Assembly (NCBI RefSeq): GCF_900143235.1
Contig: NZ_FRDF01000013.1
Coordinates: 47,721-111,720 of the forward strand
Reading direction: 5' to 3'
Length of the DNA stretch: 64,000 bases
Source of the DNA: Erythrobacter sanguineus
GTDB taxonomy: Bacteria > Pseudomonadota > Alphaproteobacteria > Sphingomonadales > Sphingomonadaceae
The notes beneath the pieces were generated by a model. That model did not search any database and had not been told where the DNA came from. It saw only the letters and a list, made by a program, of their open reading frames with translations. Below are positions 16,473 to 24,182 of the stretch, in pieces; position 1 is the first letter of the stretch; every line of letters begins with the position of its first letter. Position numbers and translations under genes: made by a program.

Positions 16473-16561
16473 GTCACCCTGAACTTGTTTCAGGGTCCAT
16501 TTTTCTGCATCCGGCACCGCTTGCCGTGGCTCGATGGATGCTGAAACAAGTTCAGCATGAC
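16473..16561. repeat. REP doublet (REPIN-like) between hppD and VOC gene
   Basis: Two inverted elements, 16473-16500 and 16534-16561, share GTCA, TGAACTTGTTTCA and TCCAT. Each is a small palindrome: CCCTGAA/TTCAGGG in one, TGCTGAA/TTCAGCA in the other. The three variable stem bases differ between copies but stay self-complementary. It is probably a 3' end structure for the hppD transcript. Confidence 0.75.
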
Positions 16562-16571
16562 GGAGAAGGGA

Positions 16572-17702
16572 TTACTCCGCCACTTCCTCGACATTAAGCA
16601 CGCCTCGGATGATCTGGTCGCGTTCGAGGCTTTCGAACAGGGCCTTGAAATTGCCCTCGCCAAAGCCTTCGTCGCCCTTGCGCTGGATGAATTCGAAGAA
16701 CACCGGGCCAACCTGCGCCTGCGCAAAGATCTGCAGGAGGAGCCGGGGGCTGCCGCCTTCTGTCGTCCCATCCAGCAGAATACCGCGCATCTTGAGGCTG
16801 TCCACATCCTCGCCGTGGCCCGGCAGGCGTTCATCCAGCATGTCGTAATAGGTCGCGGGCGGCGCGGTCATGAACGGGACGCCGAGCTTTTGCAGGCGGT
16901 CCCAGCAGGCTGGCAGATCGTCACAGATCAACGCGATGTGCTGGATGCCCTCACCGTTGAAGGCTTTCAAAAACTCGTCGATCTGGCCCTTTCCGCCTTC
17001 GCCCTCTTCATTGAGCGGGATGCGGATCTTGCCGTCGGGCGCGGTCAGCGCCTGTGAGGTGAGGCCGGTATATTCGCCCTTGATGTCGAAGAAGCGGATC
17101 TCGCGGAAGTTGAACAGGGTCTCGTAATAATCGGCCCAGTACTTCATCCGCCCGGTGTAGACGTTGTGGGTGAGGTGATCGATCGTGTGGAAGCCCGCGC
17201 CTTCAGGGTGCTTGTCGACGCCCGGCAGATATTCGAAATCAATGTCGTAGATGGTGAGGCCGTTTCCGCTGCCCGCGCCTTCATAACGATCGACCAGATA
17301 CAGGATCGCCCCGCCAATGCCGCGGATCGCGGGAATACGCAGTTCCATCACCCCGGTCTGCACCGCCACGGGTTCTGCGCCCTTGGCGATCAGGTGGTCA
17401 TAGGCCGCCGCCGCATCGCGCACCCGGAACGCCATCCCGCAGGCCGATGCCCCATGTTCGCGCGCGAAATACCATGCGGCGCTGCGCGGTTCGTAATTGG
17501 CGATCAGGTTGATGCCGCCCTGCCGCCACAGATGCACGTCCTTGGACCGGTGCTGCGCCACGCGGGTGAAGCCCATGGCTTCGAACACCGGTTCCAGAAC
17601 GCCCTTTTCCGGCGCGCAGAACTCAACGAATTCAAACCCGTCAAGCCCGGCAGGATTGTCAAACAGGTCATTGCCCGAGGCGTTATTGGTCTGCGCTTTC
17701 AT
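16572..17702 (-). CDS. hppD: 4-hydroxyphenylpyruvate dioxygenase
   Basis: The enzyme converts 4-hydroxyphenylpyruvate to homogentisate with Fe(II) and O2 in tyrosine catabolism. The 376-residue product has two VOC halves. Metal ligands are expected in [11 protein letters not shown] and [11 protein letters not shown] and at the Glu in [22 protein letters not shown], the typical C-terminal signature. The ATG at 17702 has GGAGA upstream. A perfect palindrome lies 30 bases upstream of the start, between this gene and the divergent VOC gene. Confidence 0.96.
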   Translation of the reverse strand: MKAQTNNASGNDLFDNPAGLDGFEFVEFCAPEKGVLEPVFEAMGFTRVAQHRSKDVHLWRQGGINLIANYEPRSAAWYFAREHGASACGMAFRVRDAAAAYDHLIAKGAEPVAVQTGVMELRIPAIRGIGGAILYLVDRYEGAGSGNGLTIYDIDFEYLPGVDKHPEGAGFHTIDHLTHNVYTGRMKYWADYYETLFNFREIRFFDIKGEYTGLTSQALTAPDGKIRIPLNEEGEGGKGQIDEFLKAFNGEGIQHIALICDDLPACWDRLQKLGVPFMTAPPATYYDMLDERLPGHGEDVDSLKMRGILLDGTTEGGSPRLLLQIFAQAQVGPVFFEFIQRKGDEGFGEGNFKALFESLERDQIIRGVLNVEEVAE

Positions 17703-17731
17703 GGCGTGGCTGTCTCCGTTCAGGCGATTTA

Positions 17732-17745
17732 GTTTCAATTGAAAC
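17732..17745. promoter_or_regulatory. palindromic operator candidate for hppD and the divergent VOC gene
   Basis: GTTTCAATTGAAAC is a perfect 14-base palindrome in an A/T-rich stretch, 30 bases before the hppD start and 87 before the divergent gene at 17832. Size and symmetry suit a dimeric regulator of MarR, AsnC or similar type. No regulator gene is adjacent. Confidence 0.5.
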
Positions 17746-17831
17746 CAGTTACCCCAAATCCACGTTTCGCGCAAGCAATTGCCAGCAAGATGCGATCAGG
17801 GCAGTCTGCCTGCGCGAAGGAGAACGAGGCG

Positions 17832-18386
17832 ATGATCACGGAAGGCAGAATCAGGACAGGCGGGATCAACCACGTGGCGCTCGTATGCCGCGACATGAAG
17901 CAGACGGTCGATTTCTACACCGGGGTGCTCCAGATGCCGCTGTTCAAGACGGTCGAACTGCCCGACGGCGGCCAGCATTTCTTCTTCGACTGCGGCGGCG
18001 GCAATGCGGTGGCGTTCTTCTGGTGGGCCGATGCGCCCGCGCCCGCACCGGGGATCGCCTCAGTGAAGAAATTCCCTTTCGACGCCAAGACCGCGGTCGG
18101 ATCGATGAACCACCTTGCCTTCCATATGAACGAGGCGGAGCTGGAAGCCGCGCTGGAGCGGCTTGAGGAGGCCGGCGTGGAACACACCCACATGGTGTTC
18201 AACCATGACGACAGCCCATCGGGATATGCCAGGCAGATGCACGAAGGGGTGTTCGTACGATCGGTCTATTTCACCGATCCCAACGGCATCATGCTGGAAT
18301 TTGCAGCGACCACCCGCGCCTTCGGACCGGAAGATGTGCGGCATGCCCCTGCTTCTGGCCCCGGCACCGCGCAGGAGCCAGCCTGA
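17832..18386 (+). CDS. VOC family protein
   Basis: The 184-residue product carries GINHVALVCRDMKQTVDFYTGVLQMPL, MNHLAFHM and a C-terminal SVYFTDPNGIMLEFAATTRAF, the pattern of extradiol dioxygenase or glyoxalase-like enzymes with His and Glu metal ligands. The ATG at 17832 follows a GGAG site; an earlier in-frame ATG at 17739 would overlap the operator region. It is divergent from hppD and overlaps the next gene by one base, so the two form a small operon. Substrate unknown. Confidence 0.85.
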   Translation: MITEGRIRTGGINHVALVCRDMKQTVDFYTGVLQMPLFKTVELPDGGQHFFFDCGGGNAVAFFWWADAPAPAPGIASVKKFPFDAKTAVGSMNHLAFHMNEAELEAALERLEEAGVEHTHMVFNHDDSPSGYARQMHEGVFVRSVYFTDPNGIMLEFAATTRAFGPEDVRHAPASGPGTAQEPA

Positions 18387-19030
18387 TGCCGCGCCTGCGC
18401 GAAGTGCCCCGCGCCGAGGCCGAGGATAAGACCGTCCTGCCGCTTTATGCCGCGCTGTTCGGGGATCGCGATCCCGTGGCCGAGCCCGGCACCGCCACCG
18501 GCACGCGCGGCGACTGGTGGAGCGTGTTCGCAAACTCGCCCGCCACGCTAAAGCACGCCGCGCAGGGTTTTGCCTATTACCGTTCGCCCGAGCGCAAGCT
18601 TGATCCGGTGCTGCGCGAGCTGGGGCAGACCTGGGCGGGCTGGGCGACGGGCAGCCAGTTCGTGTTCTCGCAGCACTGCAAGTCCTTGCGCGGGCTGGGG
18701 GTGAGCGAGGCGAAGATCGCGGCGATCCCGACATGGCAGACCGCCAGCGTGTACGATGCCCGTGAGCGGCTGGTGCTGGCCTATGCCGATCGGCTGGCAT
18801 GCCATGGGGGACGCGTGCCCGATGCGCTGTTTGCAGAGGTGAAGGCAGAATTCAGCGACGAGGAAATCTTTGAGCTGACCTACATCACCTGCCTTTACCA
18901 GATGCACGCCGTCATGAGCCGCGCATTGCGCACCGAATTCGATGATCGCGATGATCCCATCGTCGAGGTGCCCGCGCCCGAGGGCTTCGATGCGATGGAC
19001 TTTCTCGGCGGCGAGCGGCGCGGCGGTTAG
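18386..19030 (+). CDS. carboxymuconolactone decarboxylase (AhpD-like) family protein
   Basis: The 214-residue product has the all-helical CMD pattern: a central QFVFSQHCKSLRGLGVSEAKIAAIP followed by RLVLAYADRLACHGGRVPDALF and ELTYITCLYQMHAVMSRAL. Only one cysteine of the usual CxxC is present in the QHCKS segment, so a disulfide-reductase role of AhpD type is unlikely. Its start overlaps the stop of the preceding VOC gene (TGATG), indicating coexpression. The last four bases overlap the end of the convergent thiolase-like gene. Confidence 0.8.
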   Translation: MPRLREVPRAEAEDKTVLPLYAALFGDRDPVAEPGTATGTRGDWWSVFANSPATLKHAAQGFAYYRSPERKLDPVLRELGQTWAGWATGSQFVFSQHCKSLRGLGVSEAKIAAIPTWQTASVYDARERLVLAYADRLACHGGRVPDALFAEVKAEFSDEEIFELTYITCLYQMHAVMSRALRTEFDDRDDPIVEVPAPEGFDAMDFLGGERRGG

Positions 19031-20553
19031 GCCACTTTGCCCAGCGTCCGCCCACGTTCGTCCTGCGTCAGGGAAAGCCGCGCGCCGAAGGGTTGGCCGC
19101 CCTCGAACAGCGCGGCCGTCGCCGGATCGGCCAGATCGGCATTGCCCACCACCCGCTCACCCGCATCGGAGCGGCCGATGATAATCGCCTCATCGCCCTT
19201 GGGGCCGCGGTTGATGGTGTAGGTTTCGACCGTGGCGCTTGCCACAGGCCCGCGTGCGACGGGCACCGCGTCGGTTGCCTTGGGCAGCTTGGCAAAGCGA
19301 TCATTCGCCGACCAGTCAGCCGCCGTCGTCGAATAAATGCCGGTGGCATATTTGCTCATCCAGCCGCCATTCGCGCCCACCAGCGCAAAAGTGCCCCGGT
19401 CATCGCGCACGCTGGCCACCGCCTCGGCAATGGCATGGGCCGAATAATTGTTCCCGGCCCCGCCGAAGAACGGCAGCCCCCCCGTCAGCGTCAGTCCGCG
19501 CGGATCATCGACCGACAGGCCGAAATGGTCGCACTGGTTGAACACGGGGATCGCAAAGCAGGAATAGAAATCAATGTAACGGATATCCTCGATGCGCTTG
19601 CCCGCGCGCGTCAGCGCAGCCTCCACGCTGGCGATGGAAGCAGGATTTGCGGCAAGATCGGGCCGCTCGGACAGCTTGATTTCGGTCGCAGCCGTGACCG
19701 CGTGAATATGCACCCACTTGGCTTCAGGCACGCCCAGCGCCCGTGCCAGCCCGGCGCTGGCGACGATGATCGCAGCGGCCTGGTTCACCTGATCGCGGGC
19801 CACGGTCATGCGCGGATAGGGTTCGGCGACGATGCGGTTGCGCTCCGTCACGGTGGCGAGTTCTTCTGCGCTGCGTTCGACCGGCGCCGCCGAATGCGGG
19901 TTCGCCGCCGCGACGCGCGTGAACGGCGCGAACAGCTTGCCGATTTCCAGCCGGTAATCCGTCAGCCCCATGCCCAGCTTTGCCCGCCGGGCATTCTCCG
20001 CCAACGCATAGAGCGGGATCGCCCCGCTCGCGCCGTGGGCGAACAGGACAGGCTCCATCAGTTCCTCGACCCCGAAGCCCTGATCCTCGAAATCGCCTTC
20101 GATCTCCTCCGACCAGTCAGGCGTCTCGCCCTTGGCGCTCAAGGCCAGCACGGTCGAAATCGCCTCCGATCCGACAATCACCGCGCATTGGCTATCCCCC
20201 GCCGCAATCGCAGCGGCAAATTCGCCCACCAACTGCTGGTTGGTCTGCCCGCCCGTGGTGGTGAGGATTGCGCGGGCAGGGTTCGCGCCGACGCGCTGCG
20301 CAATGGCGCGCGGCACATTGCTGGCGGCACCGAACGGGGGTTTCCTGTCGGGCCGCGACATTTCGAAGGCGCGGATCGCGGCGAGGGTGTCGATGGCATC
20401 CGCCACAGAACCACTCGCCCCGCTGTCCGCAATCGCCCCAGCCAGCGCCTGTCCGGCGAGGTCCATATAGGACAGCGCTTCGTAGCCGGGTTCGCCGACC
20501 CGCTCGGAATACTGCCCGACCCCGATAATGACGGGCGTGTTGTCAGCGATCAT
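19027..20553 (-). CDS. thiolase-like acetyl-CoA acetyltransferase family protein
   Basis: The 508-residue protein begins TPVIIGVGQYSERVG and has GGQTNQQLVGEFAAAIAAGD, a probable active-site cysteine in IDFYSCFAIPVFNQ, and GGLPFFGGAGNNYSAHAIAEA. A C-terminal extension of about 100 residues (TVETYTINRGPKGDEAIIIGR) is found in SCP2-type thiolase relatives of mycobacteria and sphingomonads. The ATG at 20553 precedes the conserved start. It lies 13 bases downstream of a classical thiolase on the same strand, so both probably act in beta-oxidation-type acyl-CoA cleavage. Confidence 0.85.
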   Translation of the reverse strand: MIADNTPVIIGVGQYSERVGEPGYEALSYMDLAGQALAGAIADSGASGSVADAIDTLAAIRAFEMSRPDRKPPFGAASNVPRAIAQRVGANPARAILTTTGGQTNQQLVGEFAAAIAAGDSQCAVIVGSEAISTVLALSAKGETPDWSEEIEGDFEDQGFGVEELMEPVLFAHGASGAIPLYALAENARRAKLGMGLTDYRLEIGKLFAPFTRVAAANPHSAAPVERSAEELATVTERNRIVAEPYPRMTVARDQVNQAAAIIVASAGLARALGVPEAKWVHIHAVTAATEIKLSERPDLAANPASIASVEAALTRAGKRIEDIRYIDFYSCFAIPVFNQCDHFGLSVDDPRGLTLTGGLPFFGGAGNNYSAHAIAEAVASVRDDRGTFALVGANGGWMSKYATGIYSTTAADWSANDRFAKLPKATDAVPVARGPVASATVETYTINRGPKGDEAIIIGRSDAGERVVGNADLADPATAALFEGGQPFGARLSLTQDERGRTLGKVA

Positions 20554-20566
20554 CCGCGTCTGTTCC

Positions 20567-21835
20567 TCAGTCGACGAAACCGTCGACCCGCTCGACAATG
20601 ATCGCCGGGGCCATGCCGCCCGCTGCGCACATGGTGACAAGGCCATAGCGCCCGCCGCGCCGCTCCAGTTCGTCAACCACGGTGCCGATCAGGATCGAGC
20701 CGGTTGCGCCGATCGGGTGGCCGAGCGCAATCGAGCCGCCATTGACGTTGACCTTGTCCCAATCAAGCTCAAGATCGCGCACGAACTTGGCGGCGACGAC
20801 CGCGAAAGCCTCGTTGATTTCAAACAGGTCGATATCGTCCACCGTCATGCCGGCCTTGGCCAGCACCTTTCTGGCGGCGGGCACCGGAGCGTTGAGCATC
20901 AGCGTCGGATCATCGCCCATATTGGCGGTCGCGACGATGCGAGCGCGCGGCTTCAACCCATGCTTTTCGGCATAGGCCTTGCTGGTCACCAGCACGGCGG
21001 CCGCACCATCGACCACGCCCGAACTGTTGCCCGCGTGGTGGAAATGCTCGATCTCCAGATCAGGATACTTCTTGTTGATCAGCTTGCGGAAGGTCGTGCC
21101 AGTGGGATCCAGCGGCACGTCGGCAATCTTGGGGAAGGCCGGTTCCAGCTTGGCCAGATCTTCCATCGTCGTCTGCGGGCGCGGATATTCGTCGTGGTCG
21201 AGGATTACCGAGCCATCATCGCCCACCACCGGCACCACCGACTTGGCAAACCGCCCTTCGCTGATCGCCTCGGCAGCGCGCTGCTGCGACCGATAGCCGA
21301 CTTCGTCCAGTTCGGCGCGGGTAAAGCCTTCCATGCTGGCGATGGCATCGCCGCAGATGCCCTGATGCGACTGCGGATGCACCGCCTGTAGACGTTCGTT
21401 ATAGCTGCCCATCATCGGCGGCTTCAGCCCGGCCTGCATCTTGTCCTTCGCCATCGCGGCGGTCAGGCTCATCATCTCGGTGCCGCCCGCGACGACGCAA
21501 TCTTCCATCCCGCTCATCACCTGCGCCGCGGCCAGCGCGACACTGGTGATCCCGCCGCCGCAGAAACGGTCAAGCGTGGTGCCGGACGAGGTAATGTCAT
21601 AGCCCGCATCAAGCGCGGCCATGCGCCCCAGATCACCCGCCTGCATCCCGTCCTGCGTCGAGACCGACCAGATCACGTCATCGACCGTGGCCGTGTCCAG
21701 CCCGTTGCGATCCTTGATCGCCTTGAGCACGGTGGCGGCGAGATGCTGGGGATGTTCGGCGGCCAGCGCGCCCTTGCCCTGCTTGCCGATCCCGCGCGGG
21801 GTGCGCACTACGTCGATGATGTAAGCTTCGGCCAT
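20567..21835 (-). CDS. acetyl-CoA C-acyltransferase (thiolase)
   Basis: Thiolase cleaves 3-ketoacyl-CoA with CoA. The 422-residue product has the nucleophile cysteine in LDRFCGGGITSVALAA, NEAFAVVAAKFVRDL, ALGHPIGATGSILIG and the second active-site cysteine in LVTMCAAGGMAPAIIVER. A GGGAGAGG site precedes the ATG at 21835; the 22 codons upstream in frame are not thiolase-like. It is divergent from the crotonase gene and followed by the thiolase-like gene, forming a fatty or aromatic acyl-CoA degradation block. Confidence 0.92.
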   Translation of the reverse strand: MAEAYIIDVVRTPRGIGKQGKGALAAEHPQHLAATVLKAIKDRNGLDTATVDDVIWSVSTQDGMQAGDLGRMAALDAGYDITSSGTTLDRFCGGGITSVALAAAQVMSGMEDCVVAGGTEMMSLTAAMAKDKMQAGLKPPMMGSYNERLQAVHPQSHQGICGDAIASMEGFTRAELDEVGYRSQQRAAEAISEGRFAKSVVPVVGDDGSVILDHDEYPRPQTTMEDLAKLEPAFPKIADVPLDPTGTTFRKLINKKYPDLEIEHFHHAGNSSGVVDGAAAVLVTSKAYAEKHGLKPRARIVATANMGDDPTLMLNAPVPAARKVLAKAGMTVDDIDLFEINEAFAVVAAKFVRDLELDWDKVNVNGGSIALGHPIGATGSILIGTVVDELERRGGRYGLVTMCAAGGMAPAIIVERVDGFVD

Positions 21836-21866
21836 GATGAACCTCTCCCAGATAGCGAAAATGCGG

Positions 21867-21882
21867 TTGACGGTCACGTAAA
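21867..21882. promoter_or_regulatory. candidate LiuR-type (MerR family) operator
   Basis: TTGACGGTCACGTAAA, in the divergent thiolase/crotonase spacer, fits the inverted pattern TTNACG-N4-CGTNAA. It matches the LiuR-like core TTTACGTTTACGTAAA, as I recall it from published regulon work, at 13 of 16 positions. The spacing would suit control of one or both acyl-CoA genes. No regulator gene is nearby. Confidence 0.4.
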
Positions 21883-21966
21883 CCCACTGCACCAGTCGCA
21901 CAAGATTTGCGTTTCAAATCGCAATGGCAAATTCGATAGGGCCAAATTCCAAAGGGAGAGAACATC

Positions 21967-22740
21967 GTGAGCGAAGCCGCTGCACCCGAAGTGTTGACCG
22001 AAGTCGAGGACGGCGTCCTCATCGTCACCATCAACCGTCCCGAAGCCAAGAACGCGATGACCAAGGCCGCGGCCGAGGGGATTGCTGCGGCGATGGACCG
22101 GCTGGACGCGGAGGATGATCTGCGAGTCGGCATCATCACCGGCGCGGGCGGGACGTTCTGTTCGGGGATGGATCTGAAAGGCTTCCTGCGCGGCGAAACC
22201 CCTTCGGTGGAAGGTCGCGGGTTCGGCGGCGTGGTGCAGGCGCCGCCCGCCAAGCCGCTGATTGCCGCAGTCGAAGGCTATGCGCTGGCAGGCGGGCTTG
22301 AGCTGATGATCGCGTGTGATCTGGTGGTCGCCAACGCCAATGCCAAGTTCGGCATCCCCGAAGTGAAGCGCGGGCTTGTGGCTGCCGCTGGCGGCGTGAT
22401 GATGCTGCCCGACCAGATCCCCGAACGCATCGCGCTGGAACTCGCCCTGACGGGTGATTTCATCGGGGCGGAACGCGCCTATCAACTGGGCCTGATCAAC
22501 GAAGTGACCGAAGGTTCGGCGCTTGACGGTGCCAAGGCGCTGGCCGCCAAGATTGCGGCCAACGGGCCTTTGGCGGTAAAGGTGTCCAAGCAGGTGATGA
22601 AGCAGTCGCGCGGCTGGGGACACGAAGATCGCTACGCCAATCAGGGCAAGCTGATCGCGCCGGTATTCGTCAGCCACGACGCCCGCGAAGGCGCGGCGGC
22701 GTTCGCTGAAAAGCGCAAGCCCAACTGGACGGGCAAGTAA
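21967..22740 (+). CDS. enoyl-CoA hydratase/isomerase family (crotonase) protein
   Basis: The 257-residue protein has the crotonase fold with the two oxyanion-hole segments GAGGTFCSGMDLKGF and AAVEGYALAGGLELMIACD. The acidic position in FGIPEVKRGLVAAAGG fits hydratases; the second catalytic Glu is less clear. It uses a GTG start at 21967 with AGGGAGAG upstream. The likely reaction is hydration or isomerisation of a 2-enoyl-CoA, in step with the neighbouring thiolases and acyl-CoA dehydrogenase. The exact substrate cannot be told from sequence. Confidence 0.9.
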   Translation: MSEAAAPEVLTEVEDGVLIVTINRPEAKNAMTKAAAEGIAAAMDRLDAEDDLRVGIITGAGGTFCSGMDLKGFLRGETPSVEGRGFGGVVQAPPAKPLIAAVEGYALAGGLELMIACDLVVANANAKFGIPEVKRGLVAAAGGVMMLPDQIPERIALELALTGDFIGAERAYQLGLINEVTEGSALDGAKALAAKIAANGPLAVKVSKQVMKQSRGWGHEDRYANQGKLIAPVFVSHDAREGAAAFAEKRKPNWTGK

Positions 22741-22790
22741 GCACCGGGCTCGCTCAGGCGTGAGGCGGGTTCGGGTCGGGTCGAGGTCGG

Positions 22791-22823
22791 TTTAGACCCC
22801 CTCTAGACCCCCTTTAGACCCCG
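22791..22823. repeat. three 11-bp tandem repeats
   Basis: Three near-identical units TTTAGACCCCC, TCTAGACCCCC and TTTAGACCCCG follow one another in the crotonase/acyl-CoA dehydrogenase spacer. Confidence 0.8.
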
Positions 22824-22843
22824 CCTTGCCCCCGGCTCGCTGA

Positions 22844-22859
22844 TGTTTCACGCGAAACA
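22844..22859. promoter_or_regulatory. parS-like palindrome
   Basis: TGTTTCACGCGAAACA differs from the chromosomal ParB site TGTTTCACGTGAAACA at one central base. The imperfect palindrome extends to ATGTTTCA...AAACAT. It lies between genes, 59 bases before the acyl-CoA dehydrogenase start. It may be a weak ParB (or Noc-like) site or a coincidental operator. Confidence 0.4.
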
Positions 22860-22917
22860 TTGGCAGCGTTTCGGGGTGAGCGATCCGGCCACTTTGGGAT
22901 CAACAGGAGAGAGTAAA

Positions 22918-24081
22918 ATGCCCGTCATCGATGTGCCGCAGCCAGCCTTCATGGAAGAAGAGGAAATCGCCATCTTCGCCGACGCGGTCGGCAAGTTCTA
23001 CGCCCAGCACGCGCCGCAAAAGCGGGTCGAGAAATGGCGCGAAGACGGCATGGTGGAACGCGAATTCTGGCGCGAAGCCGGGGCCGCAGGCCTGCTCGGC
23101 GTGTCGGTGCCCACCGAGTACGGCGGCCACGGCGGCGACTTCCGGCATGACATGGTGGTGATTTCCAAGCAGGGCGAATACGGCGTCGATGGCTTCGGCG
23201 CGAGCCTCCACAACACCATCATCCTGCCCTATCTGGTGCGCCATGGTACTGAAGAACAAAAACAAAAGTACCTGCCCCGGCTGGTAAGCGGCGATCTCGT
23301 CAGCGCGATAGCGATGAGCGAGCCTGATGCCGGATCTGACCTTCAGAGCATCAAGACCACCGCGCTGAAAGACGGCAATGGCTACCGGTTGAACGGGTCG
23401 AAAACGTGGATTTCCAATGGTCAGCTGGCCGATTTCATCATCGTCGTCGCCAAGACCGATCCGGCCGAAGGTGCCAAGGGCATCTCGCTGCTGCTGCTCG
23501 AAACCGAGGGCGCAGAAGGCTTTGCGAGGGGCAAGAAGCTCGACAAGATCGGGCTGGATGCGCAGGATACCAGCGAATTGTTCTTCGATAACGTGTTCAT
23601 TCCGGCTGACAATCTGCTCGGCGGAGTCGAAGGACGCGGGTTCTACCAGCTGATGGGCGAGCTGCCGCAAGAACGCCTCGTGATCGCGATGGGTGCGATT
23701 GCCGGGATCGAAAAAGCGCTCGATGTGACGGTCGAATACGTCAAGAACCGCAAGGCTTTCGGCAAGACCATCTGGGATTTCCAGAACACCCAGTTCGTGC
23801 TGGCCGACCTGAAGGCGCGCGGCACCGCGGCCCGCGTCTTCGTGAACGACTGCATCGCCAGGCTGCTCGAAGGCAAGCTCGACGTGGCAACCGCCAGCAT
23901 GGCGAAGTACTGGGTGACCGAGCTGCAATCGGAAGTGGTCGACAAGTGCCTGCAGTTCCACGGCGGCGCGGGCTACATCAATGATTACGCCATCGCCCGG
24001 ATGTACCGCGACACCCGCATCGCCCGCATTTACGGCGGGTCGAACGAGATCATGAAGATGCTGATCGCAAGGTCGATGTAA
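22918..24081 (+). CDS. acyl-CoA dehydrogenase
   Basis: The FAD enzyme introduces the alpha-beta double bond into acyl-CoA. The 387-residue product has AIAMSEPDAGSDLQSIKTTA and TWISNGQLADFIIVVAKTDP for FAD and substrate contact, QFHGGAGYINDYAIARMYRDTRIARIYGGSNEIMKMLIA at the end, and a catalytic Glu probably within the last segment. The ATG at 22918 follows an AGGAGAGAG site; an upstream in-frame ATG at 22843 falls in the palindrome region. It probably works with the crotonase and thiolases just upstream. Confidence 0.93.
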   Translation: MPVIDVPQPAFMEEEEIAIFADAVGKFYAQHAPQKRVEKWREDGMVEREFWREAGAAGLLGVSVPTEYGGHGGDFRHDMVVISKQGEYGVDGFGASLHNTIILPYLVRHGTEEQKQKYLPRLVSGDLVSAIAMSEPDAGSDLQSIKTTALKDGNGYRLNGSKTWISNGQLADFIIVVAKTDPAEGAKGISLLLLETEGAEGFARGKKLDKIGLDAQDTSELFFDNVFIPADNLLGGVEGRGFYQLMGELPQERLVIAMGAIAGIEKALDVTVEYVKNRKAFGKTIWDFQNTQFVLADLKARGTAARVFVNDCIARLLEGKLDVATASMAKYWVTELQSEVVDKCLQFHGGAGYINDYAIARMYRDTRIARIYGGSNEIMKMLIARSM

Positions 24082-24124
24082 GGCGCCGCAGTCCTGCCAG
24101 AACAGGAGCACAGGCAAAACGAAA

Positions 24125-24152
24125 GGGGCGGCTCGAACCATCGAGCCGCCCC
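24125..24152. terminator. bidirectional rho-independent terminator
   Basis: Perfect 12-base arms GGGGCGGCTCGA and TCGAGCCGCCCC flank the loop ACCA, followed by TTGTTGCTTTT on plus. The minus side reads into a shorter T run. It lies between the convergent acyl-CoA dehydrogenase and TonB receptor genes. Confidence 0.85.
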
Positions 24153-24182
24153 TTGTTGCTTTTGGCCGAAGCCCGCGTGTGC

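Noticed and set aside
18386..19030. A true AhpD partner of AhpC
   Set aside because: The CxxC redox pair is not present and the gene is far from ahpCF, so only the wider CMD family is supported.
22791..22823. A CRISPR array
   Set aside because: Only three 11-base units without spacers; no array or cas gene was seen anywhere in the window.
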